The notes below the pieces were generated by a model. That model made no database searches and was not told the origin of the DNA. It worked only from the letters and a program-made list of their open reading frames with translations. DNA of 64,000 nucleotides. It comes from Schistocephalus solidus. Its lineage: Eukaryota; Platyhelminthes; Cestoda; Diphyllobothriidea; Diphyllobothriidae. The stretch's first letter is position 1, and each line of letters starts with the position of its first letter. The stretch is from contig WEDG01007323.1 of the NCBI GenBank assembly GCA_017591395.1, forward strand, positions 1 to 64,000, read 5' to 3'. Shown here in pieces: positions 23,640 to 35,725 of this stretch. The translations under genes and the position numbers were made by a program.

Positions 23640-25810
23640 CTCCTTCGCTCACGCATGTGATAATGTCAAAAACAGGCCTACAGCGGCTCGATCTGTGTGC
23701 TGACCCTTTTACAGAATGTTTGCTCGTGAAGATGTACCCACCGTATTTTAGGTGACCTTGATTCTAATTCCAGGGGAGGTTATACTTAAGGTTGGATGGG
23801 TCATGGTTGGGTGTTTATGTTAGAAAGGGGAAGTAGATGATTCCTTTGGCATTGAACGTAACGCCACCTGTAATAGGGCGGTATCTTTTTCCATGCCCCA
23901 CAGAATGCTCAACCTTTCTGCATGTTTCATCCCGAGCTAGGGTAGTTTTTCGCTGCAATGGTCTAGTTACCATTAAAATGTTTGCCCCTAAAGGCCTCCA
24001 GTTGGTTGCTTACTTTTTAAAAAAGGTTGAGAATTCTACGCTTATACGGCGTAAGATAATTTGGTCATGTTTACTCAGTCATATCAGAAAAAGCAATCCA
24101 TGCATGAAACACTGAAATTAAGCGGTATGCAGCCGTCTAATTGAGGTGTTTGCTGGTATTTCGGACGAAGAAATCGGCGTGAAAAAGGAACTACCTCCTT
24201 GATGTTCAAAAGCAGGGAGCTTATTCAAGTAATTCCCGAAAACAGCAAATCTCATTAAGATAAGATCTAACTAGACTATTCCACAGTACTGACTACGAGC
24301 TAACCGCGGAGTCATCGAACTGACAGAGGTAAAGCGATTTAAACGGTGGGTGCTCTTTAGATTTAATGCATTGCGACGACTTGCTTTCACTTACATGAAT
24401 CTGTCTCACCGAAGCGGCTGTTTGCCTATAAAGCTTAGAAGCACGCAAAGCGGAGTCTAATGTCATTCACGGCTCCTATGTCTAAGTAACGTGAAAGGGC
24501 CATAATTAGACAACAGCTCGTAACCCCAGGACAACCTATGGGTATGGATTGTCCATATGGCGCGCTCGTTTGGACATGGGAACAGGAACCACTTGTTATC
24601 CAGGTGGTTTTGTGCTTACTTCCAACACATAGACAACAGCTTGTAATCTTCAGAACATCTATTGGCTTTTTCGACAATGCCCAGTAATGGTCAACTTTGG
24701 CTAGATATCCCCCGGCGAACACATCCTAGTTTAGTGTAAGGCATCTGTTCGCGGCTTGAAAAGAGTTTGCTTTCCACCTGCAAGGGGTGGAAACTTAGGA
24801 TCCAAGGTGGTAGAGGAGTGCTGAGCCCTCCCTTGAACGTCTGATCCATTTATGGGTAAGACCCACCATCGGAGAACCTATTTCTTAGATAAAAGCAAAC
24901 TTAAGTTGACAGTTAGGATGCAAGCCACGCTAATTCGGTAGTTGTCAGGGACACTAACTAAAGGATAATGGGGTTAGCGAAATTGGTTGCCGTTTCTCGT
25001 TGTGGGTTCTGTGGCAGGGATTCTTCTCTTTTCGTACGTTATTTCTGGAAATCATTGCCTCTCCTAGGAGGCGCCTACCGCAGGATTTTGATTGCTGGCA
25101 AAAACGGGAAGTTCTCAGACTGACACTTTTGCACCCATATTTGTTTTATTGACACCATCAGGTAATTAGTATAGAAGTAAGCTGGGTTACCTCGCCTCCA
25201 CATCTTCAATCTGGCAAGTCTATTGAAATCGGCTTTCGGCTTACCCCCCGGATTAAATTGATATTACGCTCTAAGTGACATGTTAAGTATGCATGCCAGC
25301 GAAACACGAAACCTGTTTGCACCTGACGAATGCACTCTTAAAATTCGCACGACGCAAAATTAGGATATAATCACTCGACGATTTGACATCAAAATAACAG
25401 ATGATAAACCATTCACGCTTCTTGGGCGGAAAGAAGGACCAAGGTGCCTATTCGAACCCCCTTGAAGAATCGAAGCTGAACGCATGTGTCGATCACAAGC
25501 CGTTACGACCTATCATTAGCACACATTTTTAAGCGGCAAAAGCGTGGAGCTATTCAAAGCTTTCTCAAACACGATACCGCAAAATCTTTGTATCGACGAG
25601 CCATCCATCGTGGTAGGGTAAAACTGTTCACGCTCATTACCAACGTCCAATGTAGTGGAGGCAAGTAATACATTTTGTTTTTATCACCTGAACGGGTACT
25701 GCATTCATCAACGTAAAAACACAACGCATTCATTACAGTATACTCAAACAAGATTGTTATCTCTAGTTCATGAATTTTGTTTGAACTTGAAAATTAATGT
25801 TTTTACTGTA
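23640..25810. other. Gene-free stretch with a small duplicated motif
   Basis: No exon recognised. A motif of about 35 bp, AGACAACAGCTYGTAA followed by a CAGRACA block, occurs at about 24508-24545 and again at about 24630-24666 in the same orientation. Confidence 0.35.
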
Positions 25811-25814
25811 GGGA

Positions 25815-26345
25815 TGCTGGATAATTCTGTGCCAAAAAAGAAGCATTGGAGGGAAGCATTGTTTTCTGTTTTAATATGAAAAATACTGGTGGGAGTCATC
25901 GTTGACTTCAGGAAGCTTGCGTTGAGTATGGTGAAATATATGATAAGGCACATTCAAGACAGCCGGAAAATAAGGAAGATGAAAAGTGGGAAACTTTAGC
26001 TAATCTCGATCAAAGTCAAACACTGAAAGAACTGTTAGAAGTATTCGGAATTGATAGAAATGCTGCTTTTTAAGGTTAACGTGCATGGAGGATGGCACAA
26101 AAAGAATGATTGTGGGTGAATTAGCTAAAAGACAACAAGAAACGAGTAAAACCACGTTTGAAATATCATATGCAACGCAATCATTTTTGCATAGAACCGT
26201 AACAGATGACTAAAACTGGATCCGATACGATAATTCTAAACGTAAAAACCTTGGACCACATCTGGCGAATAGTCAATATTCATGAAACCAAAGTTATTAA
26301 GTGTATATGCTGCAACCAAAGAGGAGTAGTGTGTTCTGAACATTT
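25815..26345 (+). pseudogene. Decayed mariner-family transposase (N-terminal half)
   Basis: Translated across frames, the sequence follows a mariner transposase. KKKHWREALFSVL corresponds to the N-terminal helix-turn-helix start. DLDQSQTLKEL and GIDRNAAF come next, followed by HMQRNHFC, and SFLHRTVTDD with NWIRYDN (family form: FLHRIVTGDEKW..YDN) around the first catalytic Asp. INIHETKV and NQRGVV-like remnants end it. Multiple stops and frameshifts break it. The second and third catalytic Asp regions are missing, because a family A repeat abuts at about 26345. This is a dead cut-and-paste element. Confidence 0.65.
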
Positions 26346-26690
26346 CTACACGGTGACACTAGGCTTGTGCTGAATCAACCGCCATCGCTCCTCTCTCCCC
26401 AACTTGAGCACGGGACCATGACAGAGTCAAGAAAACCAGAGGCGAGATCGGGCACAGGAGCCGACAAAGGTATTTACCTTTGTCTGCGCGTATTATACAC
26501 ATATGGACAGCGCATGATAAACCAGTATTTCCAGCAAACATCAACATAGACGGTTCGAATTCTAACTAAGTGGGGTTGCCATAGTCCACAGTAAAAAGGC
26601 ACTACAAACTGGCTTGCCGTCTTGAGATATGGACCGTGTTATTCCATCAGTTGCAGCATTCCAAGTCATGGCCTACTATCATACACAAGT
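26345..26690 (+). repeat. Family A dispersed repeat, partial copy
   Basis: The copy includes CCGCCATCGCTCCTCTCTCCCC, ACCATGACAGAGTCAAGAAA, CCAGAGGCGAGATCGGGC and, after a gap, GTTATTCCATCAGTTG and CATTCCAAGTCATGGCC. It abuts the mariner relic. Confidence 0.6.
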
Positions 26691-28100
26691 GACAGTCCAT
26701 TCGTCCACCTTACTGTGGTTCACACTATGTATATCATTGTTCGTGACGATTGAACTATTATGCGTGAATTTTGGCAATGTGTGAAGTCGGGCTACTGATA
26801 TTTGTAGTCTTCAGGAGATAAATTTTGTCAGATATTGGGATTTTGCTTGGCCTCGTTGTTATGAGCGAGCGAATGGCGTATGCTTTGCGGGCTAGGGAAA
26901 TTCAGTGAGGATAAACTTCCATCTGTGCTACAACTGTTTCTATCCCAGCATCTATCATACAAGGTTCCCGGCGCTTTGCATTCCACCCCTGCACTATCGG
27001 TCTTGGCCTTTGTTTCACATGCCAGACAACACTGCAATCTGGACGAGTATCGTGACCTGGTGGCTTATGTGAACGGGACCAGACGGCTTGCCTGAACTAG
27101 TGGGCCGATACTTTATTTGAGCCCGATTACGAGCAACATAAGACACATAAGTAAAATGAATTTGTACTTCCACACCAAAACCAAGACAACCAAGCGAGTG
27201 ACTAGCCAAAGAAACCGGCACCCAAATTAGCAGAAATCTATCGTCCGGGTAGGGGGACATTACAACGGCAACTGCATACTCTCAGTGGCTTTCAGTTAAT
27301 TTTTAACATACACTAAGCTTTATATGATACTTATATGCAAGAAAAAGCGCCTAGAATGTCCTGGTAAGAGGTCGCTTATCACCTCCAATGTTCATATTTG
27401 CTCTCCATGATTATATTTCGAAGTCAAATACGCTGTAGCCTTTTGATCAATTATTCCGCTGCAGACGTGGTAACATTCAACATATCTAAATTAATACAGT
27501 TGATAAAAAGTTAAAAGCGTTCATTATGGTCAAAAATGATGATCACGTATGCCTTTCAATAGTGAAACGGAGGATCTTGAATACTTACGTATACAAATGA
27601 GATTTAAAGTGTGCTGATGAAGCTGGGCTTCAAATAAACGTGGCTAATAAATAGGATAAGATACCCACTCAAAGCTATTACGAATTCTAGCTTCTAGCAA
27701 ATATGACTTTGTTGAATGTACATTTCTAATTTCTCCCACGCTTACGAAGTTTAACCAAGTATACCAAGCATTTGCACGGGTGACTGTTAAGCTTATGTGC
27801 ATGTAGATCCCTCGTAAAACCGCGAACAGCAAATATCTTCGTGCATTTTCCACTTCCAGGCACCAGATGAAACTGAAACTTTGGAAATAAATTGTCCAGT
27901 GCTTCTTTCGCTACTTTTGCGATTGTAGTAGACGCTATTTTTACATTTTAAATTGAGATACGAAAATGATGAAGAAGGTTGTTCTTTCACCGGAATCATG
28001 GCTGTATTCGTCTGAGCTATCGAACTCGTAATGGAGTTCATCGTCAGAGATAAAAAAGCAACATAACCGAGTAACTTTTGTAGAGGGGGGGGGGGGCAGG
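26690..28100. other. Gene-free stretch
   Basis: Short overlapping ORFs on both strands at 26.83-27.26 kb have no recognised domain and no clear splice sites. A run of about 12 G occurs at about 28085-28096. Confidence 0.3.
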
Positions 28101-28106
28101 GACCAA

Positions 28107-30232
28107 TCAGACACCAGTGGCGCCAGAGCGAAGGTGACTACGCAGGGCCCTGTATGCCGGCGCCAGATAGATAAATCGATTGACCGAGTTCTCATCGGGG
28201 GCCCAGGCTTCAATCAATTCTCGGTTTGTCTTGCATCCGGCGTGGGCGATGATCTTCGTGACTGTGAAATTAAACTCGTGACCCGTTTCGTATGTGTGGG
28301 CAGCCACTTGGGATAAACCATCAACCCCTACTCACAGCAAGCGTATGCTCGTGTAAGCGCGATCCAAGCATACGTCCAGTCTGTTCTCTGTAGTTACAGA
28401 AACAGTTTTGGCATGGGATGCGATACACTACTACCAACTGCTTATTCGGATTGAATTTGTCCTTGATTCTCATGTACTTAGTGCGCATGGTAGCTTTGGG
28501 TCGGTGTGCAATTCTGACAAGAAGTCCCACAACAATGCGCTCGGTCGGTTCTGACACGTCCTTGATGTATGGCATCGCATGCCATACCGTAGGGGCTGGT
28601 TATGGTTGGGTCCTCCGCGGTCTAACACGTAGACATCGGCTTATGAATGCCTTCGGATAGCCGTTCCGCATAAACTGGTCGCGGAGGTAACGGGCATCAC
28701 GTGCTTTTTCACCCGGGTTGCTGCAATGAGTCTGGATGCGTTTAAACAGTGTTCTCACACAGCTTTGTTTGTGGAGCCACTGGAGGGTTGCTGTAAAAAT
28801 TGAGAAGCTGCATGGTGTTCATGGCTTTCCTGTAGACAGCCGTTTCTATTTCGCCGTTGGGATGTCGCTTGACGAGTACATCAAGGAAGGAGAGCTGCTG
28901 CTCTTTTTCTTCTTCCCTCGTGAATTATATATCTGGGAAAATCGAGTTAAGGTGATCATGGAAATACTGCAGCATGTTCCTCTTCAGGATAACAAATGTG
29001 TCGTCTACGTAACGGTCCCAAAAGATAGGCTGCTGTCGGGTGAAAGCGATCTTTCCCAGCTCTTGTAGGACCAATTCTGCCACTTGACCGGAGATTGGGG
29101 AGCCCATTGGAGTTCCTTTGATCTGCTCATAGGTTTCTCCGGCAAAATTGAAGTAGGTCTTTTGACAAAATTCGAATAGCTTCATAAGGTGTTCAATTCT
29201 GAGAGAATTCTGGGTTTCATCGTATGACTCCTCAAGTTTCCTGCGCAGGACTTCTAGTGCTAAGCTAGGTGGGATGGATATGAATAAGGACGTCACGTCA
29301 AAAGAGACCATAACTTCGTCCTATTGAATCCTCCAACCTTGGAGGTCTGTCAGGAATTGGGAAGCCGAACGGACTGAGTCAGGCGAATTGTTTTCGAGGA
29401 ATTTCAATTTCGAGTACATCCATTTTGCTAGATTATAGGTGGGGCTGCCTTTCAAGGCGACTATTGGCCGCAGTGGAACATTTGGTTTATGGAACTTTGG
29501 CAGACCATAGAAGCGAGCCAGAGCCGTATCCATTGGTTTCATTTGGCGCCGTTCGTTCTCCGTAATCACATAATGGCGTTTGAATTCTCCGAGTAATTTA
29601 TTCAACCGATTCGCTACGGCTTGGGCGTCCTGTGCTGGTCTGTAAAATTCTCTATCATAAAGTAGAGCCTTGGCTTTCTCATTGTAGTCTTCTCGATTCA
29701 TTACGACAGTTGATCGCCCCTTATCAGCGGGTAGAATGAGAATTTGTTCATCCATCCTTTGTTCCTTCATAGCTTTTGACTCACTCTTCGAAACACATTG
29801 GGTTGGTCTTTCTGCCATTAGCAAAGATGTTAAACGTTGTCGGACGGAGTGTTTCTCATCCTCGGTTGTTTCAGTTCTCACAAGCATGGATTCCAGGGCT
29901 GCAATAAAGTCGACAGCATCGGCGGTGTTTAAACAAGCTTCATGCGTCGGATGCTCGTAACTTGTCCGTTTTTGTTCCAAAATTACTCGCTTCTTGGCTT
30001 GTCTGTGCTGCTCTAGAGCCGAGATGGTCTTATCAACGTCCTCAGTGATGGCCTCAGCGAGAACGCGGGCACACCCTTATTCTGCTCGATCACAGCCTTG
30101 TATTTTTGTAGACACCGGTGGCAGTCATCGATCAGGACTCTCGTCATCTGTTTGATAAATCAACTGACAACTTCTCTGCCCATGGCAGTGTTAACGGGTG
30201 TCTTATATCTCAGGCAACGTGGTGTCAGTCCC
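28107..30232 (-). mobile_element. Penelope-like element 1: RT plus GIY-YIG module, inactivated by stops and frameshifts
   Basis: Read on the minus strand, the order is: an N-terminal region (30230-29980, interrupted by a stop), then the reverse transcriptase (29980-28545) and a GIY-YIG endonuclease module (28545-28107). Visible RT motifs are FYGLPKFHKPNVPLRPIV, VSFDVTSLF, GTPMGSPISG and the catalytic YVDD at 29011-29000. The GIY-YIG module shows CNYREQTGR and SRLHEH, then HTYETGH. Compared with the neighbouring copy, the lesions are TCG to TAG at 29323-29321, CAA to TAA at 28924-28922, an extra base near 28766 and an extra T near 28318. The protein is otherwise well preserved, so the element died fairly recently. 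PLEs use an RT linked to GIY-YIG for target-primed insertion. Confidence 0.85.
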
Positions 30233-31285
30233 TCTCGGAGAATTCAAACGCCAAAATGTGATTATGGAGAACGAACGGCGCCAAATGAAACCAACGGATA
30301 CGGCTCTCGCCCGCTTCTATGGTCTGCCAAAGGTCCATAAACCAAATGTTCCACTGCGGCAAATAGTCGCTCTGAAAGGCAGTCCCACCTATAATCTAGC
30401 AAAATGCATGTACTCGAAACTGAAATTCCTCCAAAACAATTCTCCTACCTCAGTCCGTTCAGCCTCTCAATTCCTGGCGGACCTCCAAGGTTGGAGGATT
30501 CAGTCGGACGAAATGATGGTCTCGTTTGACGTGGCGCCCTTATTCACATCCATCCCGCCGAGCTTAGCACAAGAAGTCCTGCGCAGGAAACTTGAGGAGT
30601 CATACAACGAAACCCAGAGTTCTCTCAGAATTGAACACCTTATGAAGCTATTCGAATTTTGCCAAAAGACCTACTTCAACTTTGCCGGAGAAACCTATAA
30701 GCAGATCAAGGGAACTCCAATGGGCTCCCCAATCTCCGGTTTAGTTGCAGAATTGGTCCTACAAGAGCTGGAAAAGATCGCTTTCACCCAACAGAATCCT
30801 ATCTTTTGGCGCCGTTACGCAGATGACACATTTGTTATCGTGAAGAGGAACATGCTGCAGCATTTCCATGATCACCTTAATTCAATTTTCCCAGATATAC
30901 AATTCACGAGGGAAGAAGATAAAGAGCAGCAGCTCTCCTTCCTTGATGTACTCGCCAGGCGACATCCCAACGGCAAAAGAGAAACGGCTGTCTACAGGAA
31001 AGCCATGAACACCATGCAGCTTCTCAATTTTTACAGCAACCCTCCAGTGGCTCACAAACAAAGCTGTGTGAGAACACTGTTTAAACGCATCCAGACTCAT
31101 TGCAGCAACCCGGGTGAAAAAGCACGTGATGCCCGTTACCTCTGCGACCAGTTTATGCAGAACGGCTATCCGAAGGCGTTAATAAGCCGATGCCTACGTG
31201 TTTGCCCCCGGAGGGCCCAACCAGAACCAACGCCTACGGTATGGCATGCGATGCCATACACCAAGGACGTGTCAGAAGCGACAGA
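30233..31285 (+). mobile_element. Penelope-like element 2: open RT fragment, truncated at both ends, inverted against element 1
   Basis: An uninterrupted plus frame carries the PLE reverse transcriptase from GEFKRQNVIMENERR through FYGLPKVHKPNVPL, GTPMGSPISG and catalytic YADD (30816-30827) to MPYTKDVSEATE. It is the counterpart of 29592-28543 in element 1 and lacks the earlier N terminus and the whole GIY-YIG module. Homology starts at CTCGGAGAATTC (30233), exactly where the inverted N-terminal region of element 1 stops. The ORF continues about 30 nt past the homology to 31319. No nonsense change is present in the RT, but without flanking modules it is unlikely to be autonomous. Confidence 0.85.
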
Positions 31286-31319
31286 GGATGATTGCTGGTT
31301 AAGTGTAGTATTCGTTTAG

Positions 31320-31985
31320 AATCTATGAATTTTCTGTATACTGTTGTTTGCAGATGCCCAAGTACACACCGACGCAAAAGGATATAGAGGAATTAAAGTT
31401 GGTTGTTTGTTTCAGCTTCAATCGGGAATTGGATATTCGCGTCAACCGAGTGAAACAGTTCCTTTAGATGCTCAATGTCAGATGATTTGACAAGGACAAA
31501 AGTTCTATTGATATTACGACCCCAGAAAGTTTGTTGCTAAGTTGTGAACATCATGTGTTCTATCCGTTGATTGACAAATAGACCCTGACTCGAATGCACA
31601 AGTATAATGCAAAAAATGTCAAAATTGTTAAAATGACCTCGGCCTTACTTAGTAATGTGGTTTAAGACATTTTATCCGGTGCAGAATTCACAATGTTATT
31701 GAAAGGCAGTTAACGACAGACCACTTCCAAATTCTGAAAACATCACTGCCCTATGTATGGACATCCGTATATAAAAGAGAAAACCTATTTCCTTCCGAGG
31801 TTCAACGATAGTACACAAGTCAACGCGCAAATAGAGGCGATTACCTAACCCGTAGATTAGGTTAACTTTCTGATTTGCACGCCATGTTTACGCTGGAATA
31901 ACAGACATCATCCTGCCAGAAATCAGCATGTACAATAGAAAACAACTCAAAATCTGATCACAAAGGTAGGACACGGGAATAGAGA
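31320..31985. other. Gene-free stretch after PLE 2
   Basis: No domain or repeat recognised. Confidence 0.3.
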
Positions 31986-32075
31986 CCACGTATTAGAAGT
32001 AACCTTACGCTAAGTTTCTAGGGCGGGCGTTGGAGTTAGGTTTAAGGATAAGGTTAAAGGTAAAAGGTACCGCCC
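31985..32075 (-). repeat. Short telomere-like TTAGG-type tract
   Basis: It contains CTAAGTTTCTAGGGCGGG, GGAGTTAGGTTTAAGG and ATAAGGTTAAAGG, preceded by ACACGGGAATAGAG. It is a short, decayed relative of the tracts at 16.1 and 56.4 kb. Confidence 0.4.
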
Positions 32076-32558
32076 ACGAATTAAGCGCAAGATCCCCTCT
32101 AATAAGGGGGCACCTAATCCCATGTTCTGGTACGCAGAACTCAGGCGTCTGTGCATTCAGTCCCGAGGCATGAATGATAGTCAGGCAGGATTGCGCAAAC
32201 AGCGGAAATCCAAACACAACTAACGATGAAAATCAAGAAATAAGGGAGCTCATGAAGAGGACGGTTGCTACTGAAATTCCAGAACTTGTGAGCATGTATG
32301 TGCATATGGACAGGTATAAAGTAAAATGTAAATATACAGTTTCTAATAGGAATTGACAAGCTGTACAAAATGCCTTTATATAGATTCTCAATGGACGTCA
32401 GCCTGTGTGAATTCGTGCATATGCACTTAAATAACCGTAAGGTGGATGGGGTCATTAAGCAAAACAAACAGAGGCAGAAGGTTCAGACGAGAACAGGAAC
32501 AGGTGGGCAAGGTAACAAACGCCGATAAAGGAGGATAAATAAACTCGGCACATGTCAC

Positions 32559-33124
32559 CTGTCCTTTTTAGCAGTCTCTTTGGGGTCAGGGACATGCTGC
32601 GCGGCGACGGTGGGATCGCCGCTAGCAGATACAGTAGACTGCAGCTTTGGTGGTGGACCGAGAGATTTTGCGCAAGCAGGAACCACTTGACTAGCACTTT
32701 GGCTTACACTGGAGATGTCACCATCATCCTCCTCTGTCTCCGGCCGCGTGCTTCCGCCAATCGCCTCAAAGGCCTCCGAGTAGCCTGTACTATCGCCTTC
32801 ATCCAGGAAACCCGGCAAAGGCCATTGAGAAGACGCTTGCATCAAAGCCACACGCAGGATACCCTGTTCACCGTCACCAACATCGGCGGAGGCGTCACCA
32901 CTCGCTGGCTTCTCGTCTGCGTCCGAAATGATTTCGTCTTCACTGTCAAAAGCATCCGAGTCATCACGACTGCGGCCTATACCACCGCCACTGCCACCAC
33001 CAGATTCATCGTTCGGCGTCTTCTTACGAGCGCGATGGCGTGTCCGAACAGACCATCGAGAAAGCGATGCAGCGGCGGCGGCAGGGGTGGATGGTGAGGC
33101 AGCATCCCGAGTGGGAATAAGTGC
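32559..33124 (-). CDS. Exon 7 of the minus-strand multi-exon gene (UBR4-like?), acidic and Ser/Gly-rich
   Basis: The acceptor TTCTTTTTTATTAG ends at 33125. The exon opens ALIPTRDAASPSTPAAAAAS in phase 0, matching the phase-0 end of exon 6. It encodes about 188 residues: a basic patch (RTRHRARKK), a Gly/Ser linker, an acidic stretch (DDSDAFDSEDE) and a Ser/Thr-rich tail. The frame stops just past 32559, so the exon most likely ends at ACAG/GTGACA, a weak donor in phase 2. No domain is recognised and it is probably intrinsically disordered. A 181-aa ORF on the opposite strand is a shadow of this GC-rich exon. Downstream exons were not found in the window. Confidence 0.6.
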
Positions 33125-34072
33125 CTAATAAAAAAGAAGCAAACGATACAGCTTAGCAGTGGATGGATTGCCCGTGGTGAAATGTCCACTTTTGATCATA
33201 TTAAAGCTTGAGGCAGAAATATATGACGCTAGTTAAATAGATATTTCACCATCTCTTCCGGTTCAAAATTACTCCAAAATTATCCGTAAAATGCATGCTG
33301 CCTGAGCAGTTACTTTTACCCGGTATGGTTTTCGTAGGCGACAGACAAAACCGCCATCAAAAGCCGGTGTCCTTGCGTGAATGAAATATCTTAAGACTAT
33401 GTTGCATGCTAATCATCTAAGTAAAACTTTTTAACCGAGATTATATTGCAGAAGTTCGGTTGAAGTTGCACGACATTGGTCAACTACTGTAACACTCAGC
33501 TCGCATCTGTGAGTCGTCATACGGATACAGTACTATGAAGCCCTTGCGACGCAGCCCGTGGTCCGGTGAGCTGAGCCATCCCGTCATCTAGGAATCCTTC
33601 AAATCAGAATGTGCGCTAGATGCATTGTAGTGTGCAGGCATCGAGAAGGATTGGCCTATCTCTCTGTCTTCGCTCATCATATATCTAATGAAAGATCCCG
33701 TAGAGCCAATTAATGATGATGTCGAGCGAAGTGGCGGGACTGGACGCTTAACCGTTCGGAACGCTGGTTGTTTGGTAAAACCGCCTCAGGGACTTATTCG
33801 TCCTTCTCCTATTTCTATACACTTCACAGATCCTCAAAACTGCTGTTCCCCGCACAGTCAGATCGCATCACAAATGTCTGTACCACCTTTCAATACCCAC
33901 ATCTACTTCTCTGCATCATGGTGCATTGACAAGTCGAGCCTCCCGAAAAAGAACACGGGAAGAACATTTATCTGAATCGAGGTAATTCGATACTACAAAA
34001 TTAACAGTATGGCGGCTAGGCTTTGCGAGGGGGGATTGGAACAGAGGAAAACTTAACCATGCATGAACTCAC

Positions 34073-34285
34073 TGGAGCAGGAAATGCGGTTAGAGGTGGG
34101 CCAAATGGCACCATTGCGGAGGAAGAGACGTTATCGAACAAAGTCTGCGATGGAGGTGCAAGGTGTGGTGACGCCTCTACAGGCTGGTGCCAGACCGTTG
34201 GGTAACAGTGCCGCGGCACGGAAGTAGCGACACTTGTCCACTGTTGCGACGGCGAATAATGTCGTAGGGAAGGCGGTACCGGAGG
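34073..34285 (-). CDS. Exon 6 of the minus-strand gene, Pro-rich
   Basis: The acceptor GCTGCCCCGCAG ends at 34286, and the donor GCTCCA/GTGAGT starts at 34072. Both ends are phase 0, matching exons 5 and 7. The 71 codons are rich in Pro, Ser and Val (PPVPPSLRHYSPSQQW to PLTAFPAP). The frame differs from exon 5. I explain this with a 271-nt intron (34556-34286, GTAAGT to GCAG) rather than a frameshift, because both proposed sites are phase 0. The alternative is an unspliced exon with a one-base indel near 34370, where the two frames also read smoothly into each other. Confidence 0.5.
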
Positions 34286-34556
34286 CTGCGGGGCAGCATA
34301 TAACGTCGGCATTGGCGGATAAGGTCGGGACAATCCGCAGCCGGCATCAGCCGGGCTGACACCGGTAGATTGTGGGCTTCCCGGTCCCCAAATAAGAGGG
34401 ATGAGGTGGCTGGAGGTTAGGCGTGGCGGCGGATGCGTCCAAGTGGCAGACATTTTCCTCCGCACGAGCGGCAGCCTGGGCAAACGCGCGATGATGGTCA
34501 GCCAACAGGTCGGGCGGCCCCCGATGACAGAACTGTGGTGGCGAAGTGGCACTTAC

Positions 34557-35461
34557 ACACATTGGAGCCGGAAAGCGTGGCAACTGGCGCATTTGGTAGA
34601 AAGGGATAGTTGGCGGCGGCGGCGGCGGAGGTGGAAAAGAGGCAGCTGGCGAAACAAAATGCGGGGAAGAAATGGGGAAGGGAGCAGCAAAAGCAGCGGC
34701 AGTAATAGTGGTCGCGGAGCCACTTCCACCAGCTGGAGACTTGGCGACGGTATTTTCTGTACCCACTGCTGCTGTTGTTGGCTGTCCTTCCGCGAAATGT
34801 TGCCGATTATGTTCCTGCTGCTGTTGCATAGCCGCCGATGCCGCGGCTGTAGCAGCCACGAGAGCAGCCATGAGGACGGGGTCACCGGTCGGTGGCGGAT
34901 CCTCCGGTTGTTGTTGCTGTACCTGGCCCAGCAGGTACATCACCATAGCTGAGAGCTGATTTGTCCAGTCAATAGTAGTAGCAGTCTCATCGGCAGCAGC
35001 AGAAGACGTCGACGGTGGTATTTCACTGGCTGTTAGGTCAGCCCCACTGTTGCCCTGGTGACCCAATAAGGCGGTGGTGCCCAACATAGGGTAGTAGCTG
35101 TTACTGTTAGCCACACTATGTGCAGGGGTGGAATTGGTCGCGGCCACCGCCTGTGCCCAGCGCAGCACGTCCATTAGGAGCATCCGAGTGCGCCAGAGTT
35201 CCCGCCAACTGGCCCCTGCATGTTCCGCGAGTAGCTGAAAGGAGTTGTAGGACTGGGCAGAAGAGCCAGTGGATGAGGCATAGGAGAGGGAGCGCAGGGA
35301 CATGCGACTGCCCGCAACAGTAGCAGTAGGGGGAGCGTTGAGACCAGAGAGATGGCGCCAAGTGTTGATGCTGCCGGAGGAGCCGCGGAAATGTTGAGTC
35401 TGCGACTGATGCTGCTGATCAATCGGGGCGGACGAAGTGGACAGGCGACCCTCCCCCAACA
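34557..35461 (-). CDS. Exon 5 of the minus-strand gene, Ala/Gln/Pro-rich (UBR4-like?)
   Basis: The acceptor TTCATTTTCTACTATAG ends at 35462 and continues the phase left by exon 4. The donor TGT/GTAAGT is at 34556. It encodes about 301 residues with QQQQ tracts, an Ala-rich helix-like segment and an eight-Pro run (codons seen as GGC/GGT repeats on the plus strand near 34610). The segment ELWRTRMLLMDVLRWAQAV resembles, by eye, the human UBR4 stretch containing CDILHTLRWSSRL, and IDWTNQL follows at a similar distance to its VNWIKDHL. This is weak but colinear with the match in exon 4. Two long plus-strand ORFs here are shadows. Confidence 0.6.
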
Positions 35462-35725
35462 CTATAGTAGAAAATGAAGAACAAGGTGAAGTCAGGTGTC
35501 CGTCCACGTGAACATCTAACATACTGCAAATCACGTCCGAATACAAAGCCCGAAAAAGAGGTGCTATCAAGAGGGAGGCGGTAGAGGGAATAAACAAAAA
35601 GTGGTAGCAGTATCGTCGCAAACCGGATGTTAAGCAGGCAAGCCGACAGTCTATCTGACACATTACAACTAGGCGAAGTCTGCTACAGCTACAAAAACCC
35701 AGGCATAAAGAAGAAAATTGCATAC

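Noticed and set aside
32552..33097. 181-aa plus-strand ORF
   Set aside because: It is antisense to exon 7, which has a clear acceptor, compatible phase and disordered-protein composition. The plus ORF is a shadow of GC-rich coding sequence.
34401..34959. Plus-strand ORFs rich in Gly, Cys and Arg
   Set aside because: They are antisense to the poly-Pro and poly-Gln codons of exon 5 and lack any motif.
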